NCBI GenBank assembly: GCA_022870745.1
Contig: CP085323.1
Location: forward strand, 3,658,001-3,722,000
DNA from: Silvibacterium acidisoli
GTDB lineage: Bacteria > Acidobacteriota > Terriglobia > Terriglobales > Acidobacteriaceae
Length of the DNA: 64,000 nt
Direction of reading: 5' to 3'
Below the pieces are notes generated by a model. It was not told the origin of the DNA, did not search any database, and worked only from the letters and a program-made list of their open reading frames with translations. This document shows, piece after piece, positions 46,701 through 54,596 of this stretch. Every line of letters starts with the position of its first letter. The first letter of the stretch is position 1. The position numbers and the translations under genes were made by a program.

Positions 46701-47262
46701 GATTCCCGGCACGCATGGCAACGGTATTGTCAGTTCCTTCACCAATGGCTGGCAGATCAACGGTGTCTGGACCTGGCACACCGGCTTTCCATTCACGCCC
46801 GTTACCTACAACCTGCATGGAGTGCCGTCGGTTGAGAACGCTTCGGTCGTCACTCCGGTTCGTCCCCTCGGCTACTACGGAGGCGCGCGCACGGGCTGCG
46901 ACAATTCGCTCTTCGAGCCGGGCGCGGGCAACGCTTTTGCAAACGGAGGATCGAGCTACTTCAACATCACGCCGCCCCCGGGTGGAGCAGGTACCAACCC
47001 AGGCATCGGCCGCAACTCCTTCCGCGGCCCCTGCTACCAGGACACTGACATCAGCGTTGCCAAGGAGCAGAAGATCAAGTGGCTCGGAGACGCCGGCATG
47101 GTGCGCTTCCAGGCTAACTTCTACAACATGTTCAACAACCTCAACCTCACGCCCTTTACCTTCTCGACCAATGCCACCATCGTCGAGAACGCGCAGTTCG
47201 GCCAGGCACAGTCTGCCTCGGCTGGCCGCGTGATTGAGTTCCTCGGGCGATTCCGCTTCTAG
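43741..47262 (+). CDS. Oar-like TonB-dependent receptor
   Basis: A 1173-residue receptor. The ATG at 43741 follows GGAGG by six bases; the frame extends to 43711. Signal: LSVLAIFTVLFNLPLHAQ. Carboxypeptidase-regulatory-like domain: AGTVTDTTGAVVSGATVKL, SGYYSFNELGPGSYTVEVSASGF. The plug contains RIPAYGRDPYELLRLTPGITG, NNFLVDGVSVNSL and EYGRNTGAQILTT, and the barrel ends FLGRFRF. It closes the rightward arm that begins at 37847. It is more like other long Oar-type receptors than the 964-residue copy. The gene is 131 bp downstream of the isomerase-like gene. Confidence 0.92.
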   Translation: MQRHLSCAWRAWTSLSVLAIFTVLFNLPLHAQFNGHLAGTVTDTTGAVVSGATVKLTNEGTNVGKTATTNASGYYSFNELGPGSYTVEVSASGFKGSTLNHIGLAGEAARNVDVKLEVGGSAQTVTVNGSDVPALQTSDANISGSIDNQQLQRIPAYGRDPYELLRLTPGITGDGARASNGQSVFLPNGAGPGGSNSGIFQTENQVQISANGQRIGDNNFLVDGVSVNSLSHGGAAVVTPNIEAVGNITVISSAYSAEYGRNTGAQILTTTQSGTNGFHGSSSFTYDEPGLNAYNKYGGPSEQPTVRVQNKERNWAAGVGGPIIKNKLFLFASYEGFKENNPTYESQFIETPQFRSQVAALGGVSAGIASASGEVPRVNAYLPVNCGVASATQVATVVTGNPAAYPTTQYPCNAVAGGLDFGSPFAGGTGVYVPTPPTGVTTAYSSIGGGLDNVPDVQYAQLLLPSRARGNQFNARGDWYITPKDQLAGIIYVTKLDNFQAGGATGSRADGDVPFKPLNSALTAIYIHTFGPNTINEFRANATRFTDNGVKDSAGVVNWGIPYINIQGMSFDGTNDINYGPAASSTSPAIFAENTYEVRDMVTHTIGTHTFRMGFEYRLEQDNDNLAGDARPTYAFNGMWSFASSTPDYEAIYADPSTGGTPNTARYLWDHYYGAFLQHDWKVSQNLTLNTGLRWEYFEPLYNHGFEINYPTLGPAGNELAGATLLPRNHLWNSQYNNFSPKLGFAYTPPNMGDKMVIRGGFAMAYNRLPVALFNNAIENGPGFFNYSLCCATTSPDTGAGIVQYQTGSSTSPYSYAANSSLITQVNANGLPVTSTGAFIPIEVYGAQQNLKTPYSYLYSLEVQRELPWDFVATVGYQGSTGRHYTRLVNQEFLYDNTNSPFTQGAYFAQSDSNEYYNGMNLHLSKRMRHGLQFDAVYTWSKAMDQVSNGDQADSAANQTDPADNRTELGPSDYDIRHRVTVSGVWTIPGTHGNGIVSSFTNGWQINGVWTWHTGFPFTPVTYNLHGVPSVENASVVTPVRPLGYYGGARTGCDNSLFEPGAGNAFANGGSSYFNITPPPGGAGTNPGIGRNSFRGPCYQDTDISVAKEQKIKWLGDAGMVRFQANFYNMFNNLNLTPFTFSTNATIVENAQFGQAQSASAGRVIEFLGRFRF

Positions 47263-47302
47263 CGTGGAGGTTTGTCTCAGCAAGTTGTGCTCCGGCAGCA
47301 AA

Positions 47303-47381
47303 TTGTCATCCCGAACGAAGTGAGGGTCTGCACTTAAACTTTCGGAACAGCGATAACTCCTGAAGAAAGTGCAGCTCCCTC
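47303..47381. repeat. Dispersed intergenic repeat, copy 1, with inverted ends
   Basis: TTGTCATCCCGAACGAAGTG (47303-47322) continues with AGGGTCTGC and closely matches the start of the element at 58431. GAGGGTCTGCACTT (47322-47335) pairs imperfectly with AAGTGCAGCTCCCTC (47367-47381), so the segment folds into a hairpin with a long loop. It lies between a receptor gene and the amine oxidase gene. Confidence 0.6.
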
Positions 47382-47400
47382 GTCCGGTTAACATGAACAA

Positions 47401-48654
47401 ATGAACTTCGACACTATCGTGCTCGGCGCAGGCGTCGCCGGACTCGCCGCTGGTCGCTCTCTCGCGGAAGCAGGCCAGCGGGTCGCTATCCTTGAAGCAC
47501 GCGACCGTGTAGGAGGTCGCATCTTTACCACGCACTCTCCGGGCACGGATTATCCCATCGAACTGGGAGCGGAATTCGTCCACGGCTGCCCGCCGGAGTT
47601 GCTGCAGCTCATCGAAGAAGCCGGATTGCCGATTTACGAGCGCGACGGCAGGGCTCTTTGCTTCGAGAATGGCCGATTGGAAGACTGCAGCTTCGGTGAC
47701 GCATTCCATGTTCTGGATGAGCTGCCCGCCTCGCCGGACATGACCTTTGCCGAGTTCCTCGCAACGAAGACACTCCCCGAGGAAACCGCGCAGCGCACCG
47801 CCAGTTACGTTGAAGGCTTCAATGCGGCAGACGCGCAGCGGATCGGAACGGCATCCCTGCTGAAACAGCAGCAGGCCGAAGAAGAGATCGAGGGCGATCG
47901 AGGATTTTGTATTCGCAACGGGTACGAAAATCTGCCGCTGTATCTGGCCAAGCGATTCCGTGAAGCTGGAGGCGAAATTTATCTTCAGACCCTCGTTGAA
48001 AACATCACATGGAAACCCGGCCACGTCACAGTGCACACCGGGAATCCTGCAGTCAGCCAGCTTTCGGCACCTCGCGTTGTAATCGCCCTGCCGCTGGGCG
48101 TTCTGCAGTCCGGCTCGGTCAGAATCGCTCCGGCAGTCGGTACGCAATCGGCCATCGATAAACTGGCCATGGGCACCGCGGCGCGCATTACCATGGTCTT
48201 TCGCGAGCGCTTCTGGCTCGACGCCGCTCCCGATCTCAGCTTTCTCTTCTCACGCGAGCAGATTCCCGCGACATGGTGGACCGTCTCGCCCGATCCCGCG
48301 CCCGTGCTCACCGGATGGGTCGGCGGACCCCGCGTCCATCAGCTGCCATCCGGTGAAGCGCGGAAGAACCAGGCACTCGCCGTGCTGCAAAGAGCCTTTT
48401 CGCGGAGCGATCTCGCGGAGCTGCTTGTCTCCTGGCATACGCACGACTGGCAGGACGATCCGTTCAGCAGGGGAGCTTACAGCTACGCACCCAAAGGCGC
48501 CTTGCAGGCATCCAGCGAACTGGCTCAGCCCAACGACAACACCATCTACTTCGCTGGAGAACACACCGACATCACCGGCCATTGGGGCACGGTGCACGGA
48601 GCGCTGCGCTCGGGCCTACGGGCTGCAACACAGATCCTTTCGCAGGTCTCTTGA
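47401..48654 (+). CDS. Flavin-containing amine oxidase
   Basis: A 417-residue FAD amine oxidase/monoamine-oxidase-type enzyme. The N-terminal Rossmann motif is VLGAGVAGLAAGRSLAEAG with Glu at ILEARDRVGGRI, the usual FAD ribose contact and 'GGR' block. The C-terminal flavin segment is YFAGEHTDITGHWGTVHGALRSG. There is no signal peptide. The substrate pocket sequence VIALPLGVLQSG is typical of polyamine/L-amino-acid/monoamine oxidases. It begins 19 bases after the repeat element and may be transcribed by itself; no link to the glycan genes is evident. Confidence 0.88.
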   Translation: MNFDTIVLGAGVAGLAAGRSLAEAGQRVAILEARDRVGGRIFTTHSPGTDYPIELGAEFVHGCPPELLQLIEEAGLPIYERDGRALCFENGRLEDCSFGDAFHVLDELPASPDMTFAEFLATKTLPEETAQRTASYVEGFNAADAQRIGTASLLKQQQAEEEIEGDRGFCIRNGYENLPLYLAKRFREAGGEIYLQTLVENITWKPGHVTVHTGNPAVSQLSAPRVVIALPLGVLQSGSVRIAPAVGTQSAIDKLAMGTAARITMVFRERFWLDAAPDLSFLFSREQIPATWWTVSPDPAPVLTGWVGGPRVHQLPSGEARKNQALAVLQRAFSRSDLAELLVSWHTHDWQDDPFSRGAYSYAPKGALQASSELAQPNDNTIYFAGEHTDITGHWGTVHGALRSGLRAATQILSQVS

Positions 48655-48722
48655 AACCTCAGGCTCCTCGCATCGTGTAAACTTCGCTGCGAAACAAAAA
48701 TAAATCGGGGAGCCACGCCCAA

Positions 48723-49895
48723 ATGTCTCGACGTTTGTTGTCGTTTATTGCCGCCTTCATTTTTCTCACCGCTTCTGCCTTCGCACAGAAAGTCGCAGCA
48801 ACTCCGCCGATGGGCTGGAACAGCTGGAACCACTTCGCCGACAAGGTGACCGATGCCGATGTCCGTGCCGCCGCCGATGCGATCGTATCCAGCGGCATGC
48901 GCGACGCTGGATACATCTACGTCAACATCGACGACACCTGGGAGGCCGGACGCGATTCGAACGGCAACATCCAGACAAACAAAAAATTCCCTGACATGAA
49001 GGCTCTCGCCGACTACGTTCACTCGAAGGGACTCAAGCTCGGCATCTACTCCTCGCCTGGACCCAAGACCTGTGCCGGTTATGAGGGCAGCTACGGCCAC
49101 GAAGAGCAGGATGCGAAGACCTATGCAGCCTGGGGCATCGACTACCTCAAGTACGACCTCTGCGGCCTGCGCGAAGTCATGGACAAGCAGTCCGGCGGCG
49201 ATCGCCTGAAGGCCTTCGTGATTCAGAAGGCAGCTTACGAAAAGATGCACAAGGCGCTCGTTGCAACCGGACGCCCGATCCTCTTCAGCCTCTGCCAGTA
49301 TGGCTGGAATGACGTATGGGCATGGGGCCCTGAAGTCGGCGGCAACGCATGGCGCACGACCGGCGACATCAACGATACCTACGCCCGCATGGAAACCATC
49401 GGTTTCTCCCAGGCGGGATTGTCCAAATACGCTGCACCCGGCCACTGGAACGACCCGGACATGCTTGAAGTCGGCAACGGGGGCATGAACGCCGACGAGT
49501 ACCGCACGCACATGGCCCTGTGGGCGGTTCTGGCCGCGCCGTTGCTCGCCGGCAACGACCTCAGCAAGATGTCGAAGGAAACACTCGGCATGTTGACCAA
49601 CAAGGACGTGATCGCAGTTGACCAGGACGCGCTCGGCAAGCAGGGTGACCGCCTCTGGGCTGTCGGTCCCTACGAGGTCTGGGCCAAGCCGCTCTCCGGC
49701 GGAGCCAAGGCCATTGCGCTCTTCAATCGCGGAGAGCTCGCCTCACCGATGACCCTTCGCCTCAAGGACGTGGGCTTCCCGCAGGGAGCAAAGCTTCGCG
49801 ACCTGTGGAAGGGAACCGAAGTGACTGCGAAGAACGGCGAAGTCACCCAGGTTGTGCCCTCGCACGGTGTCCTTTTCCTTAAGGTGAGCCAGTGA
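48723..49895 (+). CDS. Secreted GH27 alpha-galactosidase
   Basis: A 390-residue exported enzyme of family GH27. A signal peptide (LLSFIAAFIFLTASAFAQ) precedes PPMGWNSWNHF, the family's opening motif. The nucleophile is Asp145 in YLKYDLC and the acid/base Asp215 in RTTGDI. WNDPDMLEVGNGG and AAPLLAGNDL follow. A beta-sandwich C-terminal domain starts near residue 310. The length and both acids fit a full enzyme that removes terminal alpha-galactose, for example galactosyl side chains of galactomannan. Its stop overlaps the next gene (GTGA). Confidence 0.93.
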   Translation: MSRRLLSFIAAFIFLTASAFAQKVAATPPMGWNSWNHFADKVTDADVRAAADAIVSSGMRDAGYIYVNIDDTWEAGRDSNGNIQTNKKFPDMKALADYVHSKGLKLGIYSSPGPKTCAGYEGSYGHEEQDAKTYAAWGIDYLKYDLCGLREVMDKQSGGDRLKAFVIQKAAYEKMHKALVATGRPILFSLCQYGWNDVWAWGPEVGGNAWRTTGDINDTYARMETIGFSQAGLSKYAAPGHWNDPDMLEVGNGGMNADEYRTHMALWAVLAAPLLAGNDLSKMSKETLGMLTNKDVIAVDQDALGKQGDRLWAVGPYEVWAKPLSGGAKAIALFNRGELASPMTLRLKDVGFPQGAKLRDLWKGTEVTAKNGEVTQVVPSHGVLFLKVSQ

Positions 49896-50392
49896 GCCTG
49901 CCCGGCATCTCCGGCGAAGAGCTGAAGGCATGGGTTGAAAACATGGCCTCGGAGTGGCGGCAGCTTCTTGCCGCCCACCCCGAAGCGCTTGCAATCCCCT
50001 GCGACATTCGTGAAACCACGAACGTCGCAGGCCTGCTGCAGCACATCGTCGCCGTAGAACTGCGTTATGCGCAGCGCCTCAACGAGCAGCCCGAAACCGC
50101 GTACGAAGACGTCCCCAGCGATTCGGTGGAGAGCATTTTCGCCACTCACGATCAAGCCATGGCGATGCTCGATAACTTAAAGGGCCGTGACGAAGCCTTC
50201 TGGAATGAGTGGTTCACCATGACCACGCGCAAGGGTGGAACCTTCCGCGCCCAGCGCCGCATCGTTTACGGGCACCTGCTGCTTCACGCCATCCGGCACT
50301 ATGCCCAACTCGCCACATTGCTGCGCCAGCACGATCTTGCGCCGACCTGGCAGATGGATTTCATCGCCATGGCTGTTCCCGGTCTGAAGTAG
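49892..50392 (+). CDS. DinB-like metal-binding four-helix protein
   Basis: A 166-residue all-helical protein. Metal-binding histidine segments typical of DinB/DUF664 proteins are visible: LLQHIVAVELRYAQR, and RIVYGHLLLHAIRHYAQL. It lacks a signal peptide. The GTG start sits inside the stop codon of the alpha-galactosidase gene, so translation is coupled. Members of the family bind a metal ion and serve as thiol-dependent or unknown hydrolase/transferase enzymes; the particular role is unknown. The coupling to an exported galactosidase has no clear functional reason. Confidence 0.8.
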   Translation: MSLPGISGEELKAWVENMASEWRQLLAAHPEALAIPCDIRETTNVAGLLQHIVAVELRYAQRLNEQPETAYEDVPSDSVESIFATHDQAMAMLDNLKGRDEAFWNEWFTMTTRKGGTFRAQRRIVYGHLLLHAIRHYAQLATLLRQHDLAPTWQMDFIAMAVPGLK

Positions 50393-50417
50393 CCGCGCGC
50401 CGGGTGATAAACGCGGG

Positions 50418-50510
50418 TGCGGGTGCCCCATCCATGACAGCCTTATCGTCATGGGCGGGCTCGCACACTTCCCAAATGGGTGCCCCATGTTTCGCTTGTG
50501 AGACATGGGC
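50418..50510. repeat. Tandem hairpin repeat ('GTGCCCCAT' unit pair)
   Basis: Two units share GGGTGCCCCAT. Unit 1: CCATGAC (50432-50438) pairs with GTCATGG (50448-50454). Unit 2: CCCATGTTTC (50484-50493) pairs with GAGACATGGG (50500-50509) with one T-G pair. This looks like a REP-type pair between the DinB and 2-oxoglutarate dehydrogenase genes. Apart from it, 50393-50676 shows a TAAAAT -10-like box at 50599 with no convincing -35. Confidence 0.5.
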
Positions 50511-50676
50511 TTGCAGCTTAAATCTTTCAGGCGTTGCCGAATTGGGAACGCCAAGCTCAACTCCTGCAATGATTTCGCGCCACCGGTCTGGAAAGAGCTA
50601 AAATAAAGTTTGCGATGCGGCGAGCGCGGAACGCCTGGAGCCTGAGCGCCCCAGAAAATCAGCCGGCTGCATCCCC

Positions 50677-53205
50677 ATGGATATGAGTACAACCAAGCTG
50701 GCACCCGACCCCTCGACCGCCCCCTCCGTACAGCAGGCTTCCCTTACGCGCGAACAGATTTTCGAGACATTCCGTCGCTGGGGCTACCTCCAGGCGAATC
50801 TCGATCCCCTCGGACAGTACCTTCCGCCCGAAAAAGTCTCCGAACTCGACATCGCCGGCCCCGACGCGGACGAAGCCCGCAAGTATTACTGCTCAACCGT
50901 CGGCGCTGAGTTCATGCACATTCCGTCTCCCGAGCGCAGACAGTGGATCGCCGAACGGCTCGAGGCCGATGCCCTCGCTGTCGACGAAGCCGCGCAGCAC
51001 CGGATTCTGGAACTGCTGACCCGCGCCGACATGTTCGAGCAGGTCATCCAGTCGCGCTACCTCGGTACCAAGCGTTTCTCGCTCGAAGGTGTCACGGCGC
51101 TGATCCCGTTCCTCGATGAGCTGTTGAACCGCGCCTCCGAGTTAGGGGCAGAGAAGTCGATGATGGCCATGAGCCATCGCGGACGCCTCAGCGTCATGGT
51201 GAACACCTTCGGCAAATCCGCCAGCGATATCTTCTCGAAGTTCGAAGACGTCGACCCGCGCAGCATACTGGGCGGCGGAGACGTGAAGTATCACGTCGGC
51301 GCGACCGGAACCTACCCCACGCGCAACGGCGAAACGATGGCGCTTCACCTGGTCTCGAACCCCAGCCATCTTGAGGCTGTCGACCCTGTCGCCATGGGCC
51401 GCGCACGCGCCAAGCAGCAGCGCTATCCGGAAAAGGGCGAAGAAAAGGTTCTGCCGGTGCTCATCCACGGCGATGCCGCTTATGCCGGGCAGGGAATCTG
51501 GGCCGAGACGCTGACCCTCGCCACCATTGAGGGCTACACCGTCGGCGGGACGATCCAGATCATCGTCAACAATCTCATCGGCTTCACCGCCGAGCCGGAA
51601 GAATCGAACTCCACGCGTTTCTCCTCTGACATTTCGCGCCGCCTGCCTATTCCCATCTTCCACGTCAATGCGGAAGACCCGGCAGCCGTTGTGCGCATCG
51701 CCGCGCTGGCCGCGGAATATCGCCACGCCTTCAAGAGCGACGTAGTCATCGACCTCATCGGCTATCGCCGCCACGGTCACTCCGAGGTCGACGACCCGAC
51801 CATCACGCAGCCGCTGCGCTACGCGCGCATCAAGAACCATCCTCCGCTCTACGAGATTTACGCCAAGCAGATCGGTGCGGACATCGCTCCGCGCGTGCAG
51901 GAACTGCAGGCCGAGTTCGCCGAGGCCCAAAAGCAGGCCACGACCATGCAAAAGATGGCCGTGCTCGCCAAGCTGCCCGAATACTGGTCGGCCTACACCG
52001 GCGGCCCTTACAAGCCGGAATACGAAGTGGAGACCGGCATCAGCCGCGAGGAGATCGGCGAGCTGACCAGGGCGCTCACCAGCTATCCCGAGAGCTTCCA
52101 CATCCACGCCAAGATCAAAAAGTTACTGGAACAGCGCGCCGAGATGGGCAGCGGGCAGAAGCCCCTGGACTACGGCATGGCCGAGGCCGTCGCCTTCGCC
52201 TCTCTGTTGAAGTCGGGAACGCCGGTTCGCCTCAGCGGGCAGGACAGCCAGCGCGGCACCTTCAACCAGCGCCACTCCGTGCTGATCGACATCGAAAACG
52301 AAGAGTCGTGGGTTCCGCTCCGCCATCTCTCCGATGATCAGGCGAAATTTGAAGTCTACAACTCCATGCTTTCCGAGGCCGGCGTTCTCGGCTTCGAGTA
52401 CGGATACAGCCGCGACTACCCTGAATGCCTCATCCTGTGGGAGGCCCAGTTCGGCGATTTCGCCAACGGCGCACAGATCATCATCGATCAGTTCATCTCC
52501 TCGGGCGAAGACAAGTGGGGGCTGCTCGGCGGCGTAACCCTGCTGCTGCCGCACGGCTACGAAGGTCAGGGCCCGGAGCATTCCTCGGCGCGCGTCGAGC
52601 GCTACCTGCAGCTGGCCGCGCATGACAACATGCAGATCTGCCAGCCTTCCACCGCCGCGCAGTACTTCCACCTGTTGCGCCGCCAGGCTCTGCGCAAGTG
52701 GCGCAAGCCGCTGGTTGTGTTTACGCCGAAGAGCATGCTGCGCCACCCCGACGCGGTATCGCCGATCGAGGATTTCAGCCGCTCACGCTTCCTCAACGTA
52801 CTTCCGGAGACGGAGATCCAGGATGCGAAGCGCCTGCTGATCTGCACCGGAAAGATCGGTCACGAGCTGCGAGTCGAACGCAAGAAGCGCGGCGACAACA
52901 CTACCGGCATCATCTTCCTGGAGCAGATGTATCCGTGGCCCGAGGCCGAGCTGGCAGCTGCCATCCAGGCGCATCCCCATGCTCATGAAGTCATCTGGGT
53001 ACAGGAAGAGCCGGAGAACATGGGTGCGCATGCCTACGTACTGCCGCGCCTGCGCCGTGTAGCCCGCGACCGCCAGGTGCTCAGCATCAAGCGTTCGGCG
53101 GCGGCATCGCCTGCAACCGGTTCGCCCAAGGCGCACGAGATGGAACAGCGCACCTTGATTGAGCTGGCTCTCAGTTCCGGACTGCAGGAAAAGCTCAAAA
53201 GATAG
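50677..53205 (+). CDS. sucA: 2-oxoglutarate dehydrogenase E1 component
   Basis: A thiamin-diphosphate-dependent decarboxylase of the citric acid cycle, 842 residues. Landmarks: ANLDPLGQYLPPE (about 39-51), AMSHRGRLSVMVN (ThDP-proximal His), VSNPSHLEAVDPVA, IHGDAAYAGQGIWAETL, IGYRRHGHSEVDDPTITQP, SGQDSQRGTFNQRHSV and WEAQFGDFANGAQIIIDQF. E. coli SucA has about 930 residues, and the difference is mostly at the N-terminus: the ANLDPLG block starts near residue 39 here, so the arm that contacts the E2 core is absent or very short. No sucB or lpd gene is adjacent. ATG 50677 is used; a second ATG follows at 50683. Confidence 0.95.
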   Translation: MDMSTTKLAPDPSTAPSVQQASLTREQIFETFRRWGYLQANLDPLGQYLPPEKVSELDIAGPDADEARKYYCSTVGAEFMHIPSPERRQWIAERLEADALAVDEAAQHRILELLTRADMFEQVIQSRYLGTKRFSLEGVTALIPFLDELLNRASELGAEKSMMAMSHRGRLSVMVNTFGKSASDIFSKFEDVDPRSILGGGDVKYHVGATGTYPTRNGETMALHLVSNPSHLEAVDPVAMGRARAKQQRYPEKGEEKVLPVLIHGDAAYAGQGIWAETLTLATIEGYTVGGTIQIIVNNLIGFTAEPEESNSTRFSSDISRRLPIPIFHVNAEDPAAVVRIAALAAEYRHAFKSDVVIDLIGYRRHGHSEVDDPTITQPLRYARIKNHPPLYEIYAKQIGADIAPRVQELQAEFAEAQKQATTMQKMAVLAKLPEYWSAYTGGPYKPEYEVETGISREEIGELTRALTSYPESFHIHAKIKKLLEQRAEMGSGQKPLDYGMAEAVAFASLLKSGTPVRLSGQDSQRGTFNQRHSVLIDIENEESWVPLRHLSDDQAKFEVYNSMLSEAGVLGFEYGYSRDYPECLILWEAQFGDFANGAQIIIDQFISSGEDKWGLLGGVTLLLPHGYEGQGPEHSSARVERYLQLAAHDNMQICQPSTAAQYFHLLRRQALRKWRKPLVVFTPKSMLRHPDAVSPIEDFSRSRFLNVLPETEIQDAKRLLICTGKIGHELRVERKKRGDNTTGIIFLEQMYPWPEAELAAAIQAHPHAHEVIWVQEEPENMGAHAYVLPRLRRVARDRQVLSIKRSAAASPATGSPKAHEMEQRTLIELALSSGLQEKLKR

Positions 53206-53221
53206 CGAGACCAGTGAACAC

Positions 53222-53253
53222 GAGAAGAGGAGGCGAATACGCCTCCTCTTTTC
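53222..53253 (+). terminator. Strong intrinsic terminator after sucA
   Basis: AAGAGGAGGCG (53225-53235), loop AATA, CGCCTCCTCTT (53240-53250) then TT. The stem can be extended outward to about 13 bp. It is 16 bp after the sucA stop and separates it from the small gene at 53353. Confidence 0.9.
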
Positions 53254-53352
53254 ACGTCATACACCCCGGTACCAATTTGTTTTACATTTAGTAAACTCCT
53301 GCCTCGATCATTTCGCACTTCACCGTAACCGATTTACCATAGGTGAAAATCT

Positions 53353-53592
53353 ATGACGAAGGCGAACATGGAGAGTCCGACAGAGTCGATTGCTCAGAAC
53401 GCGTTCTCAGATCTTGATGTACCTCCCCAGTTGGAAGACAGCCTTCGTCGCCATCGTGCGAACCTTATCCAGTTCATTCGCAACCTGCAGACCGCAGGCA
53501 TCAACGACATGCAGATCGAAGAAAGCGTTTCGCTGATGATCGCCTCCTACCGGGAGGAACTGGTTCGGACGATCAAAAGCATGGTGAGGTAA
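53353..53592 (+). CDS. 79-residue helical protein of unknown function
   Basis: A short soluble protein with no recognised domain. The middle (PQLEDSLRRHRANLIQFIRN) and end (SVSLMIASYREELVRTIKSM) are amphipathic helices separated by LQTAGINDMQIEES. There is no Cys, no signal and no membrane segment. An alternative start at the second Met (53368) is preceded by AAGGCG. It ends seven bases before a diguanylate cyclase gene, so the two are almost certainly co-transcribed and it may be a partner or regulator of that cyclase. It resembles no family I know. Confidence 0.75.
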   Translation: MTKANMESPTESIAQNAFSDLDVPPQLEDSLRRHRANLIQFIRNLQTAGINDMQIEESVSLMIASYREELVRTIKSMVR

Positions 53593-53599
53593 ACCGGAC

Positions 53600-54565
53600 A
53601 TGGACGAAAAACTAGCCGACGAATCGGGGCGCCTTGCTGCTCTGCAGCGGTATGAAGTTCTGGATACGCCTCGCGAAGCCTCTTTCGACCGCATCACGAG
53701 TCTTGTTCAGGCCATCTTCAATGTGCCGATCGTTCTCGTCTCCCTCGTGGACCGCGACCGCCAGTGGTTCAAATCATGCATCGGGCTGGACATCGACAGC
53801 ACCAGCCGCGACATATCCTTCTGCACTTACACGATTCAGGCGCGTGAACCGCTTCACGTTCCCGATGCGCTGGAGGACAGCCGCTTCGCCACCAGCGTAC
53901 TCGTCACCGGCAAGCCTTATATCCGCAGCTATCTCGGCATCCCCCTCACCACCAGCGACGGCTACAACGTAGGCTCGCTCTGTGCCATCGACACCAAGCC
54001 TCGCGAATACTCTGCCGAGCAGATTCAACTGCTGGGAAGCTTCGCATCTCTTGTAGTCGACGAGCTCGAGCTGCGCCGCATCGCACAGACCGACTCACTC
54101 ACCGGGGCGGCTACGCGTCGCGGCTTTCTTCTCGAGATGGAAAAGCTCATTGCCCGCTCCAGCCGTAACGGGCGGCCGAATTCTCTGCTGCTGCTCGACA
54201 TTGACCATTTCAAAAGCATCAACGACACGCACGGGCATCCCGCTGGAGACACAGTGCTGCGCAGCGTCAGCGACCGGCTCTACCAATTGCTGCGTGCCGG
54301 TGATGTGCTGGGACGCATCGGGGGCGAAGAGTTCGGTGTCCTGCTTCCCGACACCGATATCCAGGGAGCGTACGAGACCGCCGAGCGCCTGCGCACCGGA
54401 ATCGCCGCGGCTCCACTCTGCTTCAATCCGCTGCTCAATGTAACTGCAAGCTTTGGGGTCTGCAGCTGGCAGCCCACGTATACGGCGGACGAATGGCTGG
54501 CCGGAGCCGACAAGGCGCTCTACGAGGCCAAGCGGACCGGACGCAACCGCTCCTGTCTCAACTAG
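53600..54565 (+). CDS. GAF-GGDEF diguanylate cyclase
   Basis: A 321-residue cytoplasmic c-di-GMP synthase. The GAF domain (about 15-155) contains VDRDRQWFKSCIGLD and FCTYTIQAREPLHVPDA, close to the bacterial GAF-2 type. The GGDEF domain (about 165-318) is intact: TDSLTGAATRR, LLLDIDHFKSIND, HPAGDTVL and GRIGGEEFGVLLP. RAGD, five residues before GGEEF, is a complete product-inhibition I-site (RxxD). It should be active and feedback-inhibited, balancing the EAL protein at 22861. It follows the 79-residue gene with seven bases between them. Confidence 0.93.
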   Translation: MDEKLADESGRLAALQRYEVLDTPREASFDRITSLVQAIFNVPIVLVSLVDRDRQWFKSCIGLDIDSTSRDISFCTYTIQAREPLHVPDALEDSRFATSVLVTGKPYIRSYLGIPLTTSDGYNVGSLCAIDTKPREYSAEQIQLLGSFASLVVDELELRRIAQTDSLTGAATRRGFLLEMEKLIARSSRNGRPNSLLLLDIDHFKSINDTHGHPAGDTVLRSVSDRLYQLLRAGDVLGRIGGEEFGVLLPDTDIQGAYETAERLRTGIAAAPLCFNPLLNVTASFGVCSWQPTYTADEWLAGADKALYEAKRTGRNRSCLN

Positions 54566-54596
54566 ATCGCTCCAGTTAAACCCGGGCCGCGAAACT

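Noticed and set aside
46582-48147. Minus-strand frame of 521 codons
   Set aside because: It crosses the ends of the TonB receptor and amine oxidase genes on the opposite strand and has no recognisable content.
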